64,000 nucleotides of DNA from Diphasiastrum complanatum (Eukaryota; Streptophyta; Lycopodiopsida; Lycopodiales; Lycopodiaceae). The notes beneath the pieces were generated by a model. That model saw only the letters and a program-made list of their open reading frames with translations. It searched no databases and was not told the DNA's origin. The translations under genes were made by a program, and so were the position numbers. This document shows positions 14,100 to 25,800 of this stretch, one piece after another. The stretch covers positions 19,208,041 through 19,272,040 of the forward strand of contig CM055093.1 in assembly GCA_029204225.1 (NCBI GenBank). Reading direction: 5' to 3'. Within the stretch, counting starts at the first letter, position 1; the number at the start of each line of letters is the position of its first letter.

Positions 14100-14932
14100 T
14101 GTGAAGAATGCAAAAATAAGCTTGGTAGAGGCCATAAATCATGTATATAGGATGATTACACATGTGTGGAGCCTGTTCCCACGTGTGAAAATAGTGTACT
14201 TGTCATGTACCATAATGATATAGGTTGTACATATGATTTAATTCAAGTTCTAGTGGCTAAAAAGGCCAAAAACTAGTTTTCTAGACATATGACACATGGC
14301 ATCAATCTATTGATTGCATGAGCCACATCCTTTGGTTAGGTGTCATATCACATGTGTAGAGGATAGCTCACATGTGTGGAATAAGCTGAAGTAGGCGAAT
14401 GTTGACTTCTAGAAGATTTCCAAGTGGATCTCCATATAGAAGGAAAATGGACCAAAAGTGTTCAAAATAGAAGGTTTTGTCCAAGTGTCAGTTTTGAATG
14501 ATGAATCATCATATGACAAAGCACCTTCACACATGTGGGATCAGAGGGATGATCAGTACCACGAGCTTTCACTTATTGTATATATAGAGCCACATTTGGC
14601 CATAATCATTGTGAGACACCAATCTTGGTTTTGGAAGCAATTTTGAGTGATTCTCTCCATTTGTCTACATTTGTTTTGATTGTTTTGAGGTTCTATCAAT
14701 GTGTACTTGATTTTTAGGTTGGAGTCTGTACTCAGACAGTGTTTCACACGTGTGAAACCAGAAAGTACACCTACCTTCAATTAATGATTGTTCTTGTTAG
14801 GATTTTGTGTCTAGAATTGATCTAGATTGATCTTAATCTCAAGTAGATTGATAGATCAAGTAATCTGACAACCAATCCCTCTTGAGGATCAGATTAGGAT
14901 CCACTCGTGGTCCTTTTTGTACTTTTTGCACA
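14100..14932 (+). repeat. 5' LTR of the 44-kb element
   Basis: TGTGAAGAATGCAAAAAT to TTTTTGCACA, 833 bp. It contains an 18-bp perfect palindrome GTTTCACACGTGTGAAAC at 14741-14758 and a CCACGTGTGAAAA variant near 14180. A TATATATAGAG run near 14579 is a plausible TATA box. Small frames inside it also occur in the other LTR and are not genes. Confidence 0.9.
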
Positions 14933-14944
14933 TGGTATCAGAGC
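14933..14944 (+). promoter_or_regulatory. Primer-binding site (initiator tRNA-Met type)
   Basis: TGGTATCAGAGC directly abuts the LTR end. This is the standard plant copia minus-strand primer site complementary to initiator methionine tRNA. Confidence 0.9.
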
Positions 14945-16299
14945 CTAGTACAAGAGGTTTTGTTGAAATTGATAGGGTTAATCCAAATCAAAGCCAAAAT
15001 TAGCAGTTTTTTAAAAACTAGTCAAATTTGGTGTAGCGAGTTGGATTTGATAGCTATTCTCAAAAACTTTGGTCCAGATTTTGTTGTGGGATGTAGGAAA
15101 CTTTTCACACGTGTGAGGCCGTACAGCTCCGATTTTGACTGAGAAATTTCAAAAATTTGTAGAATTTGACTCACATACCCAATTTGAGTGATTTTTGGTG
15201 CAAAATCAAGCATTTTCTATAGTGAATCTAATCGTTTGATTAGTTCTTGGATTAGATCAGCCAGAAAATTAAAACTGAAGCTTGAAATAGGTGCATTAAT
15301 TGATCTTCTCTGATTTTTTGAGTGTATGTTGAAGTTAAGAGAGATTTTGCTAAAAATCATAGATTAAGGAGTGATATGCAAGGTGAGAGGTTGAAATCCG
15401 TTGTACCATCACTCTAAATTTGTTCAAGAGTGATAGGGTCAAGTTTAGAAGCATCAATTTGCTAGAAAACATCTTTGGATCTATCCTCCAAGTGAAACCT
15501 TTGAGAGTTTCTAGTGCATATAGAGCATCTATGCAAATCTTTTGTAGAATTTGACATAGATTGGCTTCAATTGAGATTTCTAGAAAAGAGATTGAGATCC
15601 AAGTCACATTGTTCAACCCTACTCAATTTGTTTGAGTGATTGTAAGGTTTGAAAAGAGTCATTAAGGTGTCTATCACAAATGTGTAGAGAGAGATCCAAT
15701 TTTCTAAAAGTTCCTTCCTTTGTAGAGGGCAAGATCTAGAAGCTCATTATGTGTTGTTATTGGTGAAGAATTTGGCTTCTCCTATGTGATCAAATCTTTC
15801 TAAGTGGCATTAGATCTTTGAAGCACAATATCTTAGTGAGAAAAATCACAACTTTTGATTTTGAATTTCATTCCAAGTCTTAAAAGGTAGAGTAATTGGT
15901 GGAATCCAATAGGAGTGATTGAATTCAATTTGTTGAGCAAAAATTGACATAATATGTATGAAACTCAAATTAGTTATATTCAACTTTCTTTTTGAGAGTG
16001 TGAGGGTCAATTTGTGATCCCATTGGATGTCTCCAAGATTGCAGTCCGCGTTCCGGGATTTCTTACTAGGGTTTTCCGAAACGCAATTTTTTTTTTTTTG
16101 TATAGTTGCCAATATGGGTATCATTTGAAAGGATATCAAAAAAGCAATTGTTATGCAGATCTGTTGCTTGGTTTCAGATGGTCGTGGGCTACATTGATTA
16201 GAAATATGGACATCAATAGATGGTTTAAGAAAACTGGTTGCATTTTCATATGGTTTATTTGAGTATTCATGCATGGTTGAGATCTTTGTGAATCTCTAG
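14945..16299 (+). other. Non-coding leader of the 44-kb element
   Basis: No supported ORF. Contains TTTTCACACGTGTGAGG near 15103, another copy of the LTR palindrome core, and a (T)12 run near 16087. Composition matches the gag remnant that follows. Confidence 0.5.
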
Positions 16300-17200
16300 T
16301 TGTCTAAATTTTTAAGCTTTGTGAAAAATTGGTGGTATAGTTTGTTTTCAAATCAAATCAAATTCATTCTAAATCTCAAGAGTGAGTATTATTTGGGTCA
16401 AGAGAGTCCAAAAGAAGTGATTAAGTTTGATTTTCATGTGTTTGAAACAAAACTCATCTTTTGTTCAAGAATCTCAAGTGGCATCCTATTGAAGGAAAGA
16501 AAGGATCCTAAGTGCAACCTTTGTGGCAAGGGAAGATATATTTTTTCAAGATGCTACAAAAAGAAGACCAATCCATCCAAGGAGAACCAAAGCAAGGGGG
16601 CCAAGGTGAAGGATGGAGCTTCAAGTTCGAAATGGGAATACAAGAAGGACAAGTCCAAGGAAAGATGTTTCCTTTGTGGAAAGGTGAATGAGGCTTGGAG
16701 TCTCACAAGGACTTGCAAGATTTGTCTTCAAGATTCCATCACAACACATGTCAAATCTTTTGAAACTTTTCATTTGGAAGTGCATTGTTTGGTTCAAGAT
16801 GCAAAGATAGATGTCTTTCATGAATATAAGTTGGATTTATTTTATGTCCTTGGAAAGTATTCTTCTTGGAACTTTAGATAAGTTCAAACTTATTGTTATG
16901 ATCCAAGAGAAATCAATCAAGAATAAGGAGCAGCAATCACAAAATGAAAATAGTTTCATTTATGCTATCATGTCAACTTATGAAGAACCATTTTGCTTTG
17001 AAGAGATGTTTGTATCTCAAAGGTGGATTAAGGCAATACTAGTTGAGTGTGATGCCTTAAAAGATAGCAAAATATGTTTTCCTTGTAAGCTTACATTAGT
17101 TATGAAGTCAAGGAAATGGAAATATCTTCATAATGTAGGATCTTTTGGTTTCAATAAGGTCATGAATGATGTGTTCATTCGTATGATTACTCCAGAATGA
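16300..17200 (+). pseudogene. Copia gag zinc-knuckle and RT-start remnants
   Basis: Decayed internal region of the LTR-bounded element. At about 16508 the frame shows KCNLCGKGRYIFSRCYKKK, a CCHC knuckle whose His is Tyr, followed by a Lys-rich basic stretch and a second degenerate CFLCGK. Protease and integrase are absent. From about 16935 a second frame gives SFIYAIMSTYEEPFCFEEMF and SQRWIKAILVECDAL. This corresponds to the segment just before copia reverse transcriptase (EPxxFEEAxxxxxWxxAMxxE), where Met/Glu catalytic context is not yet reached. Similar remnants occur at 37500-37690 and 56750-56930. Several stops separate the pieces. Confidence 0.6.
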
Positions 17201-18756
17201 AGTTAATTGGTAAAACAATCAGTGTGATGAGGATTCACCAGAAACTGATAGTTCTATATTGCTTGTAAGATGCATGATTAGTGAATCATTTGGATTCATC
17301 AGTTAAAATTGTGTGCATTGGATATACAATATTCTTAGGATAGAGTATACCTTAGTTAAGGAATAGACTTAGCTCATTACTGATTATATCCCAGAGCGCT
17401 CAATTGGATAACAAATCATAATGAATCCAAGAATAGTATTTGAATTGATATTCAGCAGGATTTTGGATATCTAGATTTGATTATAGATTGTAATCTAAAG
17501 TTCTTGCAGTTGAAGATGATTGTCAGTTTGGTATGCATTCAGTCTTTAATTACTAGTGTTTTATAGACCATGAATCTTGCACTTCAGTTTAAGAATCTTG
17601 GTTGAAGAATACTCCTAAATGGAAAGGTTTTGGAATGATTCTTACTTTTCTTGAGTTATGTAGGACATACACTCCAGTATTTTTAAATGGTTAAGTATTG
17701 GTTTTGGATTCCAGAAAATTGTGATTGACGAATCATACGAATCTAAATATTTATGGTTGACGGATCATAAATAGATACTTAATTGTTGTCAAAGGATTAT
17801 AAGGAATTGAAATGATTCTTAGGTGTGACGATTTAGTCTTGGTCTATTAATTGAGTAAGAATTCGAATCAGTGTTTTGAATCTCTCTACTCCAGTATTTT
17901 AATTGAGAACCTATGGATCTCACAGACATTATCTAGTGGATGCTATTCTACTACAGTATGGTCTGCAGATGCTCGAGTACAGTTCTTCATTTGATTGGAT
18001 CTCGAGTTATCATAGGAGACAGACAAGTCTATTAAGATGAATGAATGTTATTTTCTGACATTTGGTGCTAGAAACAAGAGCATTTAACTCAAAAGAGTAT
18101 CTGGGATACTCAGAGTTGAGTTTTAGTCATTCTAAATCTTAATGATTATCCTAGAGATTCTAGTTGAATGAATTATCATATCTTCGAATTGGATTCTAAG
18201 GATAGTTGTACTTAGAAGTTTTTTATAAATTGTCTGCCAGACTTTGTAGATAATTTCAGACTGTAATTATTATTTCTTTTCTTTAACTTTAATCTCCTAA
18301 GTTAGGGAATATTTCACTCAGTGGTTCATGTAAGTGTTTTACAAGAAGGTGATGTTACTAACTTGTGTTGAGTGTAACCCTGTTGAGGAAATATATCTCT
18401 TAGTGTACTTTTCAAACCAGAGTTGGTACTCCAGAATAGAGATTTACGATTGGAAATAGGTTTATCTCTGAGTACTTGTTTGATATAAAAGTCAAACTAA
18501 GGATAATGGTTTTTTAGGTTAATATTGAAAGTTAAAGGAACTGTTCTTGTAATTCTTTCCTATTTGAGGAGCTTCTTAGGATAGGAGCAGTTTAAGGAGA
18601 GAAGAATGTTATGGCCATATTCGGTTAAGGACCTGGAATAGTTCTAATATGGTAGACCGGCCCTCCAGTACTTTCCATGTCAAGGCCAATTTGTGACTAA
18701 TTACCTTGAGAGGACTTAGACACTCTAATTGAGACATTTGGAGCATTACATGTCTG
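17201..18756. other. Unassigned AT-rich non-coding sequence
   Basis: About 1.6 kb with no supported frame. It recurrently uses phrases such as CTCCAGTATTT and GAATCTAA; similar wording returns around 55180. Near 18593 a purine tract (TTTAAGGAGAGAAGAA) precedes TGTTATGGCC, which could be a PPT/LTR start, but no partner was found. Confidence 0.35.
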
Positions 18757-18878
18757 TGTGACAGATATAGGCAGGAGGACTACATGAAGAGGTGTGATCT
18801 ATTTATAGTTGACCTGTTGTGACAGATATAGGCAGGAGGACTACATGAAGAGATGTGATCTATTTATAGTTGACCTGC
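18757..18878. repeat. 61-bp tandem duplication at the P450 truncation point
   Basis: TGTGACAGATATAGGCAGGA-led unit at 18757-18817, repeated at 18818-18878 with almost no change. It lies exactly where P450 homology stops on the minus strand. Confidence 0.9.
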
Positions 18879-20286
18879 ATGGGGATTGTATGGTTACATG
18901 CACAGGACTCTACGAGCAATCGCGTCTTTTTGGGAATGTCGTAGCCTGCAATACTGCAATCGTGCATAGATTCGTGGGGTAGCAGCAATGGAGTGGGAGG
19001 GTGCAGTCGGAAGGTCTCCTTCACAATTGCCTGCAAATAGGTGAGCAATGCTATGTCTGACTCCTTCACTTTCCGTTTGGTGCCAATCAAATCGTTGAGC
19101 TCTTGCCTGGCCTTGTCCAGTACACCGGGATTCCTGAGTATCTCAGACATCGCCCAGTGAACAGTGTTTGTAGATGTGCGAGTACCCGCGATGAAGATGT
19201 TCTGCATAGTCTCCAAACAGAACAACAAACGCACGACAATTAAATATTGGCTTTCAATCATGACTTTCTTCTTAGTTCTAAAAAAAGAGGAGCTGAATTT
19301 ACCAGTATCATCGCCTTGATGGACGTGTCATTCAAGACCTGCTGATTAGTTTCGGAGCGTTCACGTGCAAGAGCCAATAGCACGTCGAGCACGTCCGTAG
19401 GCCTAGTACCTTGGTTCTGATCCCCCCTCTCTTCTTCGTAAGTTGCGATGACTTTCTTCAAAAAACCGTCCATTTCTATGTGCAAGTTTCTCATCTTAAC
19501 ATCATAACCTTGCAGGTCTAAACATTTCAAAAATGGAAGATAATCTCCGATATTCACAGCACCCAAGTAGGCTGACATTCGATCCGCCATACTTTTGAAG
19601 CGCTTTGCTTCTTTTCCGTCATCATCGTTGAATATCCTTCTATCAACAAGAAGACGAGAAATAATGTTGTTGGACATTGTGCAGACTTTATCCAGTAGAT
19701 TTACCTCTCTATTGTGGAGGTGATCGTCCAGAATGGACTGTAGTAGGAATGAACGCTCTTCCGATCTCACATACATGCTCTCTTTAAGCCTCTTGACACT
19801 CAGCAGATGTACATTAAGGATCTTCTTCATCTGTTGCAGATAGTGATTGTATGGGGAGAATGAAATGCTTGATTGGCCATAGGCTAGAATGTCAGCTGCA
19901 TTCATTCGAGGCCTAGATGCAAAATTCTTATCATGTGTGTGCAAAACATTCCTTGCCATTTCGGCATTGGATACCACCACAACAGGCACCAACCCCAGGC
20001 GAAGATACATAATGGATCTGTAAGTATTTGCCAACTGATGCAAAGACTGATGGGGAAGCTTGCCCAGGAGATGTATGTTGCCAATCAAAGGCCAAGCATA
20101 CGGTCCTAGGGGAAGCTTTCCTCGCCTCTTCCACAACCGCAGTGACGGTCTTTGAAAATACCACCATAGGATTAGTGGTAGAGACAAGCTTGCAACCAAT
20201 AATGCTGAGGCCAAGGCCCCCAATTGCCACATCTCTGCTGCTTCGTTGCTGCTGATCACATCATATTGCGTTAATGTTTTGTTCAT
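18860..20286 (-). pseudogene. Cytochrome P450 (CYP71-clan type), 3'-truncated
   Basis: Haem mono-oxygenases of this clan sit in the ER membrane and oxidise specialised metabolites. Exon 1 (20286-19303) encodes a membrane anchor (LGALASALLVASLSLPLIL), the hinge LPLGPYAWPLIGNIHLL and NFASRPR. A 101-bp GT-AG phase-0 intron (19302-19202) follows. Exon 2 has the I-helix AGTRTSTNTV (usual AGTDTS) and the K-helix ETFRLHP. Translation stops after GYDIPKKTRLLV plus unrelated residues. The PERF motif and Cys haem-binding loop are missing, so about 440 of the usual 500 residues remain. The C-helix Trp and Arg are replaced (HYLQQMKK), and GP is RS in LANTYRS. It cannot bind haem as read. The substrate is unknown. 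Confidence 0.9.
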
Positions 20287-20393
20287 ATCTATCTTTTCTC
20301 TTTTTTCTCTCTCTCTATTTCATAGCCACAGTGTTTGCCTTTGCGAAAGTACCGTAAAATAAGGACAGAGCCAAGCTCGCTACCACTTTATCT

Positions 20394-20450
20394 GTGAGAG
20401 GCCCCAATTGCCGCGTCTCTGTAGCTTTTGTTGCTGCTGAACAGATGATA
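20394..20450 (-). pseudogene. Partial second copy of the P450 5' coding end
   Basis: About 50 bases containing GGCAATTGGGGCCTC and CAGCAGCAAC match, with substitutions, the P450 start at 20218-20270 (residues around SSNEAAEMWQLGA). It lies just upstream of the P450 start on the same strand, so it is a local tandem duplication or the trace of a second P450 copy. Confidence 0.55.
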
Positions 20451-20968
20451 GGTCAGATTGATGCTCCATTCGTACATATACCATCGCCCTCACCCCTCTC
20501 TCTCATACTGGAATCTGGAATCATCCCTTTCCTTGAAATACAATCATGGATTATCTCTCTCTTTCATACAATAAGATATATGAGTATGATTAACTACTCG
20601 TACAAGTGACGTCCTGGTGGAGACCTACTTTCTTGTCCTTATCTACCTACGAGTTCGCCTCAATCACAATGAGTGACACTTCAAAGTTGAAGAGGCGCCC
20701 GGCGTATAATACAATGAAACGAGTGATTCTGGCAAGTTGCGGCCTCTGTGATGGTCATGTCAAGTACAACTGGGAATCATTGGGAATTATTTGTACAACT
20801 GAAAATCATTACTGAGATGGGAACCGAAAAATGATTTGTAGTTCATTACCAAGGTCTTTGCTTGGTTAAATGAACGGTTTATCTGAACCAGGCAAAGACC
20901 AATCGTCTGAACGGCCAGAGTTTATGACTTCGTCAAAGTCCTCTTTATATTAGAAAGCTCAAGGCTGA
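20451..20968. other. Unassigned; includes 15-bp inverted repeat
   Basis: No gene supported. GGTCTTTGCTTGGTT (20853-20867) pairs with AACCAGGCAAAGACC (20886-20900), 14 of 15, around an 18-base loop. This may mark the outer edge of CACTA element 1, but no CACTA/TAGTG terminus is visible. Confidence 0.4.
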
Positions 20969-21245
20969 GCTACTTTCGACGGTTTTGGCACCGAAACCAG
21001 CAAAAATATTTGTTTGCAGACGCAAACGCTCTGACGTGGCTGTCGGAATGCGACGTCCTGGAATTCAGTCGGATTTCGACGTCTGTAAACACAGAATGAT
21101 GCCAAAATTTCACCGGCGGATGTACGACGCTCATCCGATGTCCATCCGACGTTCCTTAAAGTTGTTGGAGTCCGACGTCTGTTAACAGAATGATCAAAAA
21201 ATATGTGTGTCCGACGTCTATCCGACGCGTTAGGATGTCAGATTT
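20969..21245. repeat. CCGACGTC-type subterminal repeats, left side of CACTA element 1
   Basis: At least eight CGACGTC / TCCGACG / GACGTCC motifs in both orientations in about 260 bp, outside the accessory gene. Clustered direct and inverted short repeats near the ends are characteristic of CACTA elements. No equivalent cluster is seen right of 27430. Confidence 0.5.
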
Positions 21246-21782
21246 TGATTAGGTAAAAAAATAAAAAATGCATAAAAAACAGCGCATGCATTTTTCTCAG
21301 GTTGTTCTTGGAGTTGAGTTCTTGGAGAAGCGATGTTCATGAATTGTTTCTAAAACAATATTTTTGAGTTGCATTCAACATTTGGATCAAACAACAAACT
21401 AAGCATGAGGTACTTTTCATTCTTAAACTACTTTTCATTTTATATTTTATTGCATTACTTCATGTTCATTATGAATGACAGTACTTTATTGCATTGCTTT
21501 GTGCACATCATAAATTTCATTTAGATTTTTAGATATAATATTGATTGTTGTTTTGAAATCCGACATTTCTTAGTTGATTATTACGTCAATCCACATCCCT
21601 AAATTTGACGTTACAATTTTTGAAAAAAAGAACATTGCACATATAAAAGCAATGGCAATATAGCACGATCATTTGCAATAATAATATTTTTCATAATATG
21701 AATTAATGTATTACAAAATTGGTGCTTTAATGTCGCACGAGTCTTTCTAGATCTAACATCAACTAAAACCTATAAACCTAAT
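21246..21782. other. AT-rich non-coding sequence inside CACTA element 1
   Basis: Between the subterminal repeats and the 3' end of the minus-strand accessory gene. No ORF or repeat recognised; likely 3' untranslated and spacer sequence. Confidence 0.4.
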
Positions 21783-22574
21783 CTACTCGTCGTCGTCGTG
21801 ACGTCCAGTCTGCATGAACACAAACAAACAAACTACATTAATATTTAATGCTTGATTGTATTAACTTAAATAAAATTGACGTCGAAATACAAACCACATT
21901 AGTATAAATACAAAAACTAGTACTTACATTTGGAGGATGACCCTCGCTCTTTAGTTTGTCGACTAATGCGTTGTACGATTCCCTGAAGGCAAATTCATAC
22001 TCCTCCTTAGTTGGCAGACGTCCATAGTCCGCCAACTATCCATGCATTCAATTGAAGTTGAAATTAGTTTAGGGCTATGTTCAAGCAGCTAGTCATAATG
22101 CATATTAAATAATAAAAGCATATAAAATCAAAGATAAACTATAAGAGTAGTGTAAGTTCACTTACCATACTTGCCATATCACGACGATGCTTATAAATTT
22201 CTTTCTCCTCGAATTTCTCTTCTTGTTGGAATTCATCACGAAGGGTACCAATAACCTGTCGTTTATCGGCGGCAGGTTGTTCGGACCATTTACTTAATAA
22301 TTTGTCGACAAAATGACGTTGGCATAAAGAATAGAGTCGGTCCAAAACCACCCTTCCTTTTCTATTGGCAATTATATTGCCTTGAGGATCCACGTCATAA
22401 TAAGGATTTGTGGATGACTCTTCGGTGAGGGCGGTAGCCCCGGCCTCTTGTGAGGGACCACCCTCATTTTGGCTAAGCATATTTTGTAGTTGTGTTCTTT
22501 GCTCGAGAGTTAATGATTCATATAAATTTTTTACAAAGTCTCATGAGGTTTCACCACTGCCTGACCCCAACATG
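21783..22574 (-). pseudogene. CACTA accessory (TNPA-like) protein, three exons, one in-frame stop
   Basis: Exons on minus: 22574-22166, 22035-21928, 21809-21783, joined by GT-AG introns (22165-22036 and 21927-21810) that keep frame. The product runs MLGSGSGETS, a TGA at 22541-22543, then NLYESLTLEQRTQLQNML, a Gly/Ala/Ser linker, YYDVDPQGNIIANRKGR, a basic/helical core (RLYSLCQRHFVDKLLSKW; RRDMASM|LADYGRLPTKEE) and an Asp-rich end TGRHDDDE. CACTA elements carry, besides transposase, a second protein that binds subterminal repeats. Position beside the CCGACGTC cluster and the exon layout suggest that role; sequence alone does not prove it. More 5' exons are likely. The single stop is the only damage seen. 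Confidence 0.6.
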
Positions 22575-22861
22575 ATTACTACATTCATAAACATACAATA
22601 CATTACAATAAACCCTAATATATTGAAATGAAGTAGAAAAGAAAATCGATTACAGAACTTTGATGCATATTGAAGTGAGACTTTCATACCTGTGTTAACA
22701 AAAAGAGAGAGATATGCGTGTAGAGCTCGAACCTGCACCAAAATTGGCATAAGAATCATGTAAGCGACCATGTATAAGAATAGGTATATCTAAAAATTAA
22801 AACATTAGAATCATACAATAATTTTATGTTATTTGTGTTTTGTACTTGTGCATATATGCAG

Positions 22862-25800
22862 TTTATCACAACGAGATGAATTACATTCAGATCAGTCTAG
22901 CGATGAAGACAATACTCAAGTTAACAGGGTAAGTAATAAATAGGCATGTGTTCTTGTTCATAAAAACTTTGTTATTATAAGTTAAAATATTGTGCTAAAG
23001 TGACATGTACTTGATTTTTGTTTCTCGTAGAGAAATTATTTTCAAAATAAAATATGGTGCACATGCCTCAAGTGTGATGGACAAAAGATACGTGAAAGAC
23101 GCATTGTTGAAAATCATTTGTGGAAGTTTGGACGAAAAGAAGAAGGTCAACCATCGAATTTGGAAGACGTTGAGGTTTGTTAATTTTATATGATTGTTTT
23201 TTATTATAATCTTCGTCAATCTATATATGTCACTTATGAAATTTGTTTCATGTGTATAGCCAATACATCGAATGTCATTCCACGGAGTTGATCCATCCGT
23301 ATTTAGTTACAATCAATGTCATGTTTTGATAGACATGAGAAAACAAAGAATGAAACAAATTGAAAAGGCAAACACAATTGGAAAAGAGAATAATCAACTT
23401 GATTCTAATAATTGTGATGATGAGGTGCAACACGATGAAGCAATGCACAACATGTTTGAATCTTACTTTGAAACAAATGAGAATGATGAAATGCATGCCT
23501 CTTCTAATGAAAACGGAGATCACGAACAATTTGAGATGGATGAAGACGAGATTCTATTGCGCAAGGAGGCAAACACTCCTCTATATCTTGGAGCATCCAT
23601 TTCGAGACTAGCTACGTCAATTCTTATTCTAAACCTTCAAGCAACATACAAATGGAGTGATCGTAGCGTGACATCTTTATTCATGTACTTAACGCATAAC
23701 ACAACTATTATACTTTATAGCATATTTACATTAAGTTTTTTTTTTTTTTTTCTTTTCTAACAACTCACATTGCTCTTTTTTTAAGTTGTTGCATCGAATA
23801 CTTTCGAAAAAAAATGTGATACCTAAAACATGAAAAGAAGCACGAAAGATGATGATCATGCCTGGAATGGATTACGATACAATACATGCATGTACAAAAG
23901 ACCATGTTCTATATAGAGTTGAGCATTCAGAAAAGCTTCAATGTCAAGTGTGTAACGCTTCACGTTTTTGAGATGACGTACAAGGGGATAAAGTGCCACG
24001 AAAAGTGTTACGACATTTTCCAATTATCCCACGATTGCAACGTTTATTTCAATGTAAATCTTTGGCACAACTAATGGATTGGCATGTCAAAAATCGATCT
24101 ACGGATGATGTGATGTGAGTACCAAGTGATTCACCTGCATGGAAACATGTTGAAGACCAATTGCCCGAGTTTAAAAACGATTTGAGATTTGGCTTTGCTA
24201 TGGATGGCGTAAATCCTTTTAGCATTCAAGCGTCAACTTGGTCCACATGGCCAGTTGTGCTCGTTAAGTACAATATACCTCCATGGTTGAGTATTAAAAC
24301 GAGACACTTGTTTTTGCCTTTATTGATTCCAGGAAAGTACAAGGCCAAGAACATGGATGTGTATCTTGCACCTTTGATCGATGAATTGTGCATTCTTTGG
24401 AATGGTATTCACGCTTACGACATCTCGAGACCTTTACAACAACAAAACTTCGTTGTTCGTGGAATTCTAATGTGGACGATGCATGACTACCCCGGTTTAA
24501 GCGAATGTTCAGGTATCTAAATAATGAATCTAATCCGTTTTAGGGTTTGACGTTTGAGTATATTTAACTAAGCTTATGTTTAATTTGGTTTATGAACTAT
24601 GTAGGTTTAATCACATCGGGTTACAATGCATGTTATATTTGTGGACCACTTTTGGAGGCTCGACATAGCACAAATATGTTAAAAAAAGTGGTGTACGAAA
24701 ATCATCGCAAATACTTGCCACCTGATCATCCTTTTCGAAGGTTGAATAGGCGATTTTTTGGAGGGCGAGGAGGTAATCCTCTAACTACACCACCACCCCC
24801 ACGCATGGAGTAGCAGAATGCCATAGTGAATGGCTTAAACATCACGACGTTAATTCTTCATGGAATGAATCCATGGTATAAAACGGTTGTCTATTTTTCA
24901 TAAATTACCCTATTGGAAGAATTTATTGATAAACCATCTATTGGATCCTATGCACATAATAAAAAACGTCGGTGAATCCTTATGGAACCACATCATTGGC
25001 ATAAAAGACAACTTCGCAGCTTGTAAAGATCTACAAGCGGCTGATGTGAAAAGACCCTATTGGATTCAATACACCGAAGGTGGAGATGAGATTCTACCTA
25101 GCGTGTCGTGGATTCTTACAAAAGAGCAACTCTCATAATAAATATTTCAACTGCCCTGATCCAACAGTCCGGGCGGCAACCACTTATGCCCGGGACTTAG
25201 AGAATTCAATGGGGATTGAAACTAAATGGGACAATTTTCACCCCCCACCCCCATATTCTTTGATCCTAATAAGGCGCTAGCTTCCGACAAAGTCAAAGAT
25301 TAGCTGCCAGTTGCTCGTGTGTATTATCGAGCTGTCTTCCTTGGCGATCCCTGGACGTGTCGATTCCAAGCGTGGGTCAACCAGGACTGGCTGACAGGAG
25401 TCCACCAGTCCCTTCACACGCCAAAGGACTTGAAGAAATTGGACCGCATCAATTTTATGGAAGACGTCACGGGCTACTTAATCCACCAGAGGCGGGCAAA
25501 GAAGCCTCTTTACTGAACCGACAGAGTGCTATAAAACAAATGAGAACTCCAATAGGTTATGCACATTCTTTATGCAAGTCATTTACCAAAGATGGTAAAT
25601 TAAGTGGATTGAAATCACATGATTGGCATAAGATGTTGAAATTCATACTTCCACTTTCTATTCGAGGTCTCTTCAACGATGACGTACGAAATACGCTTTA
25701 CAATTTGTCATCGATGATTAGGTTTGTATATTTTTTTAAGCACTTGTATTAATAGTGAATTGGATTCCATGAAAATCCAAATGATTGACATGGTATGTTT

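Noticed and set aside
14458-14646. 62-residue ORF also present at 57968-58156
   Set aside because: Duplicated only because both lie inside the paired LTRs; no domain.
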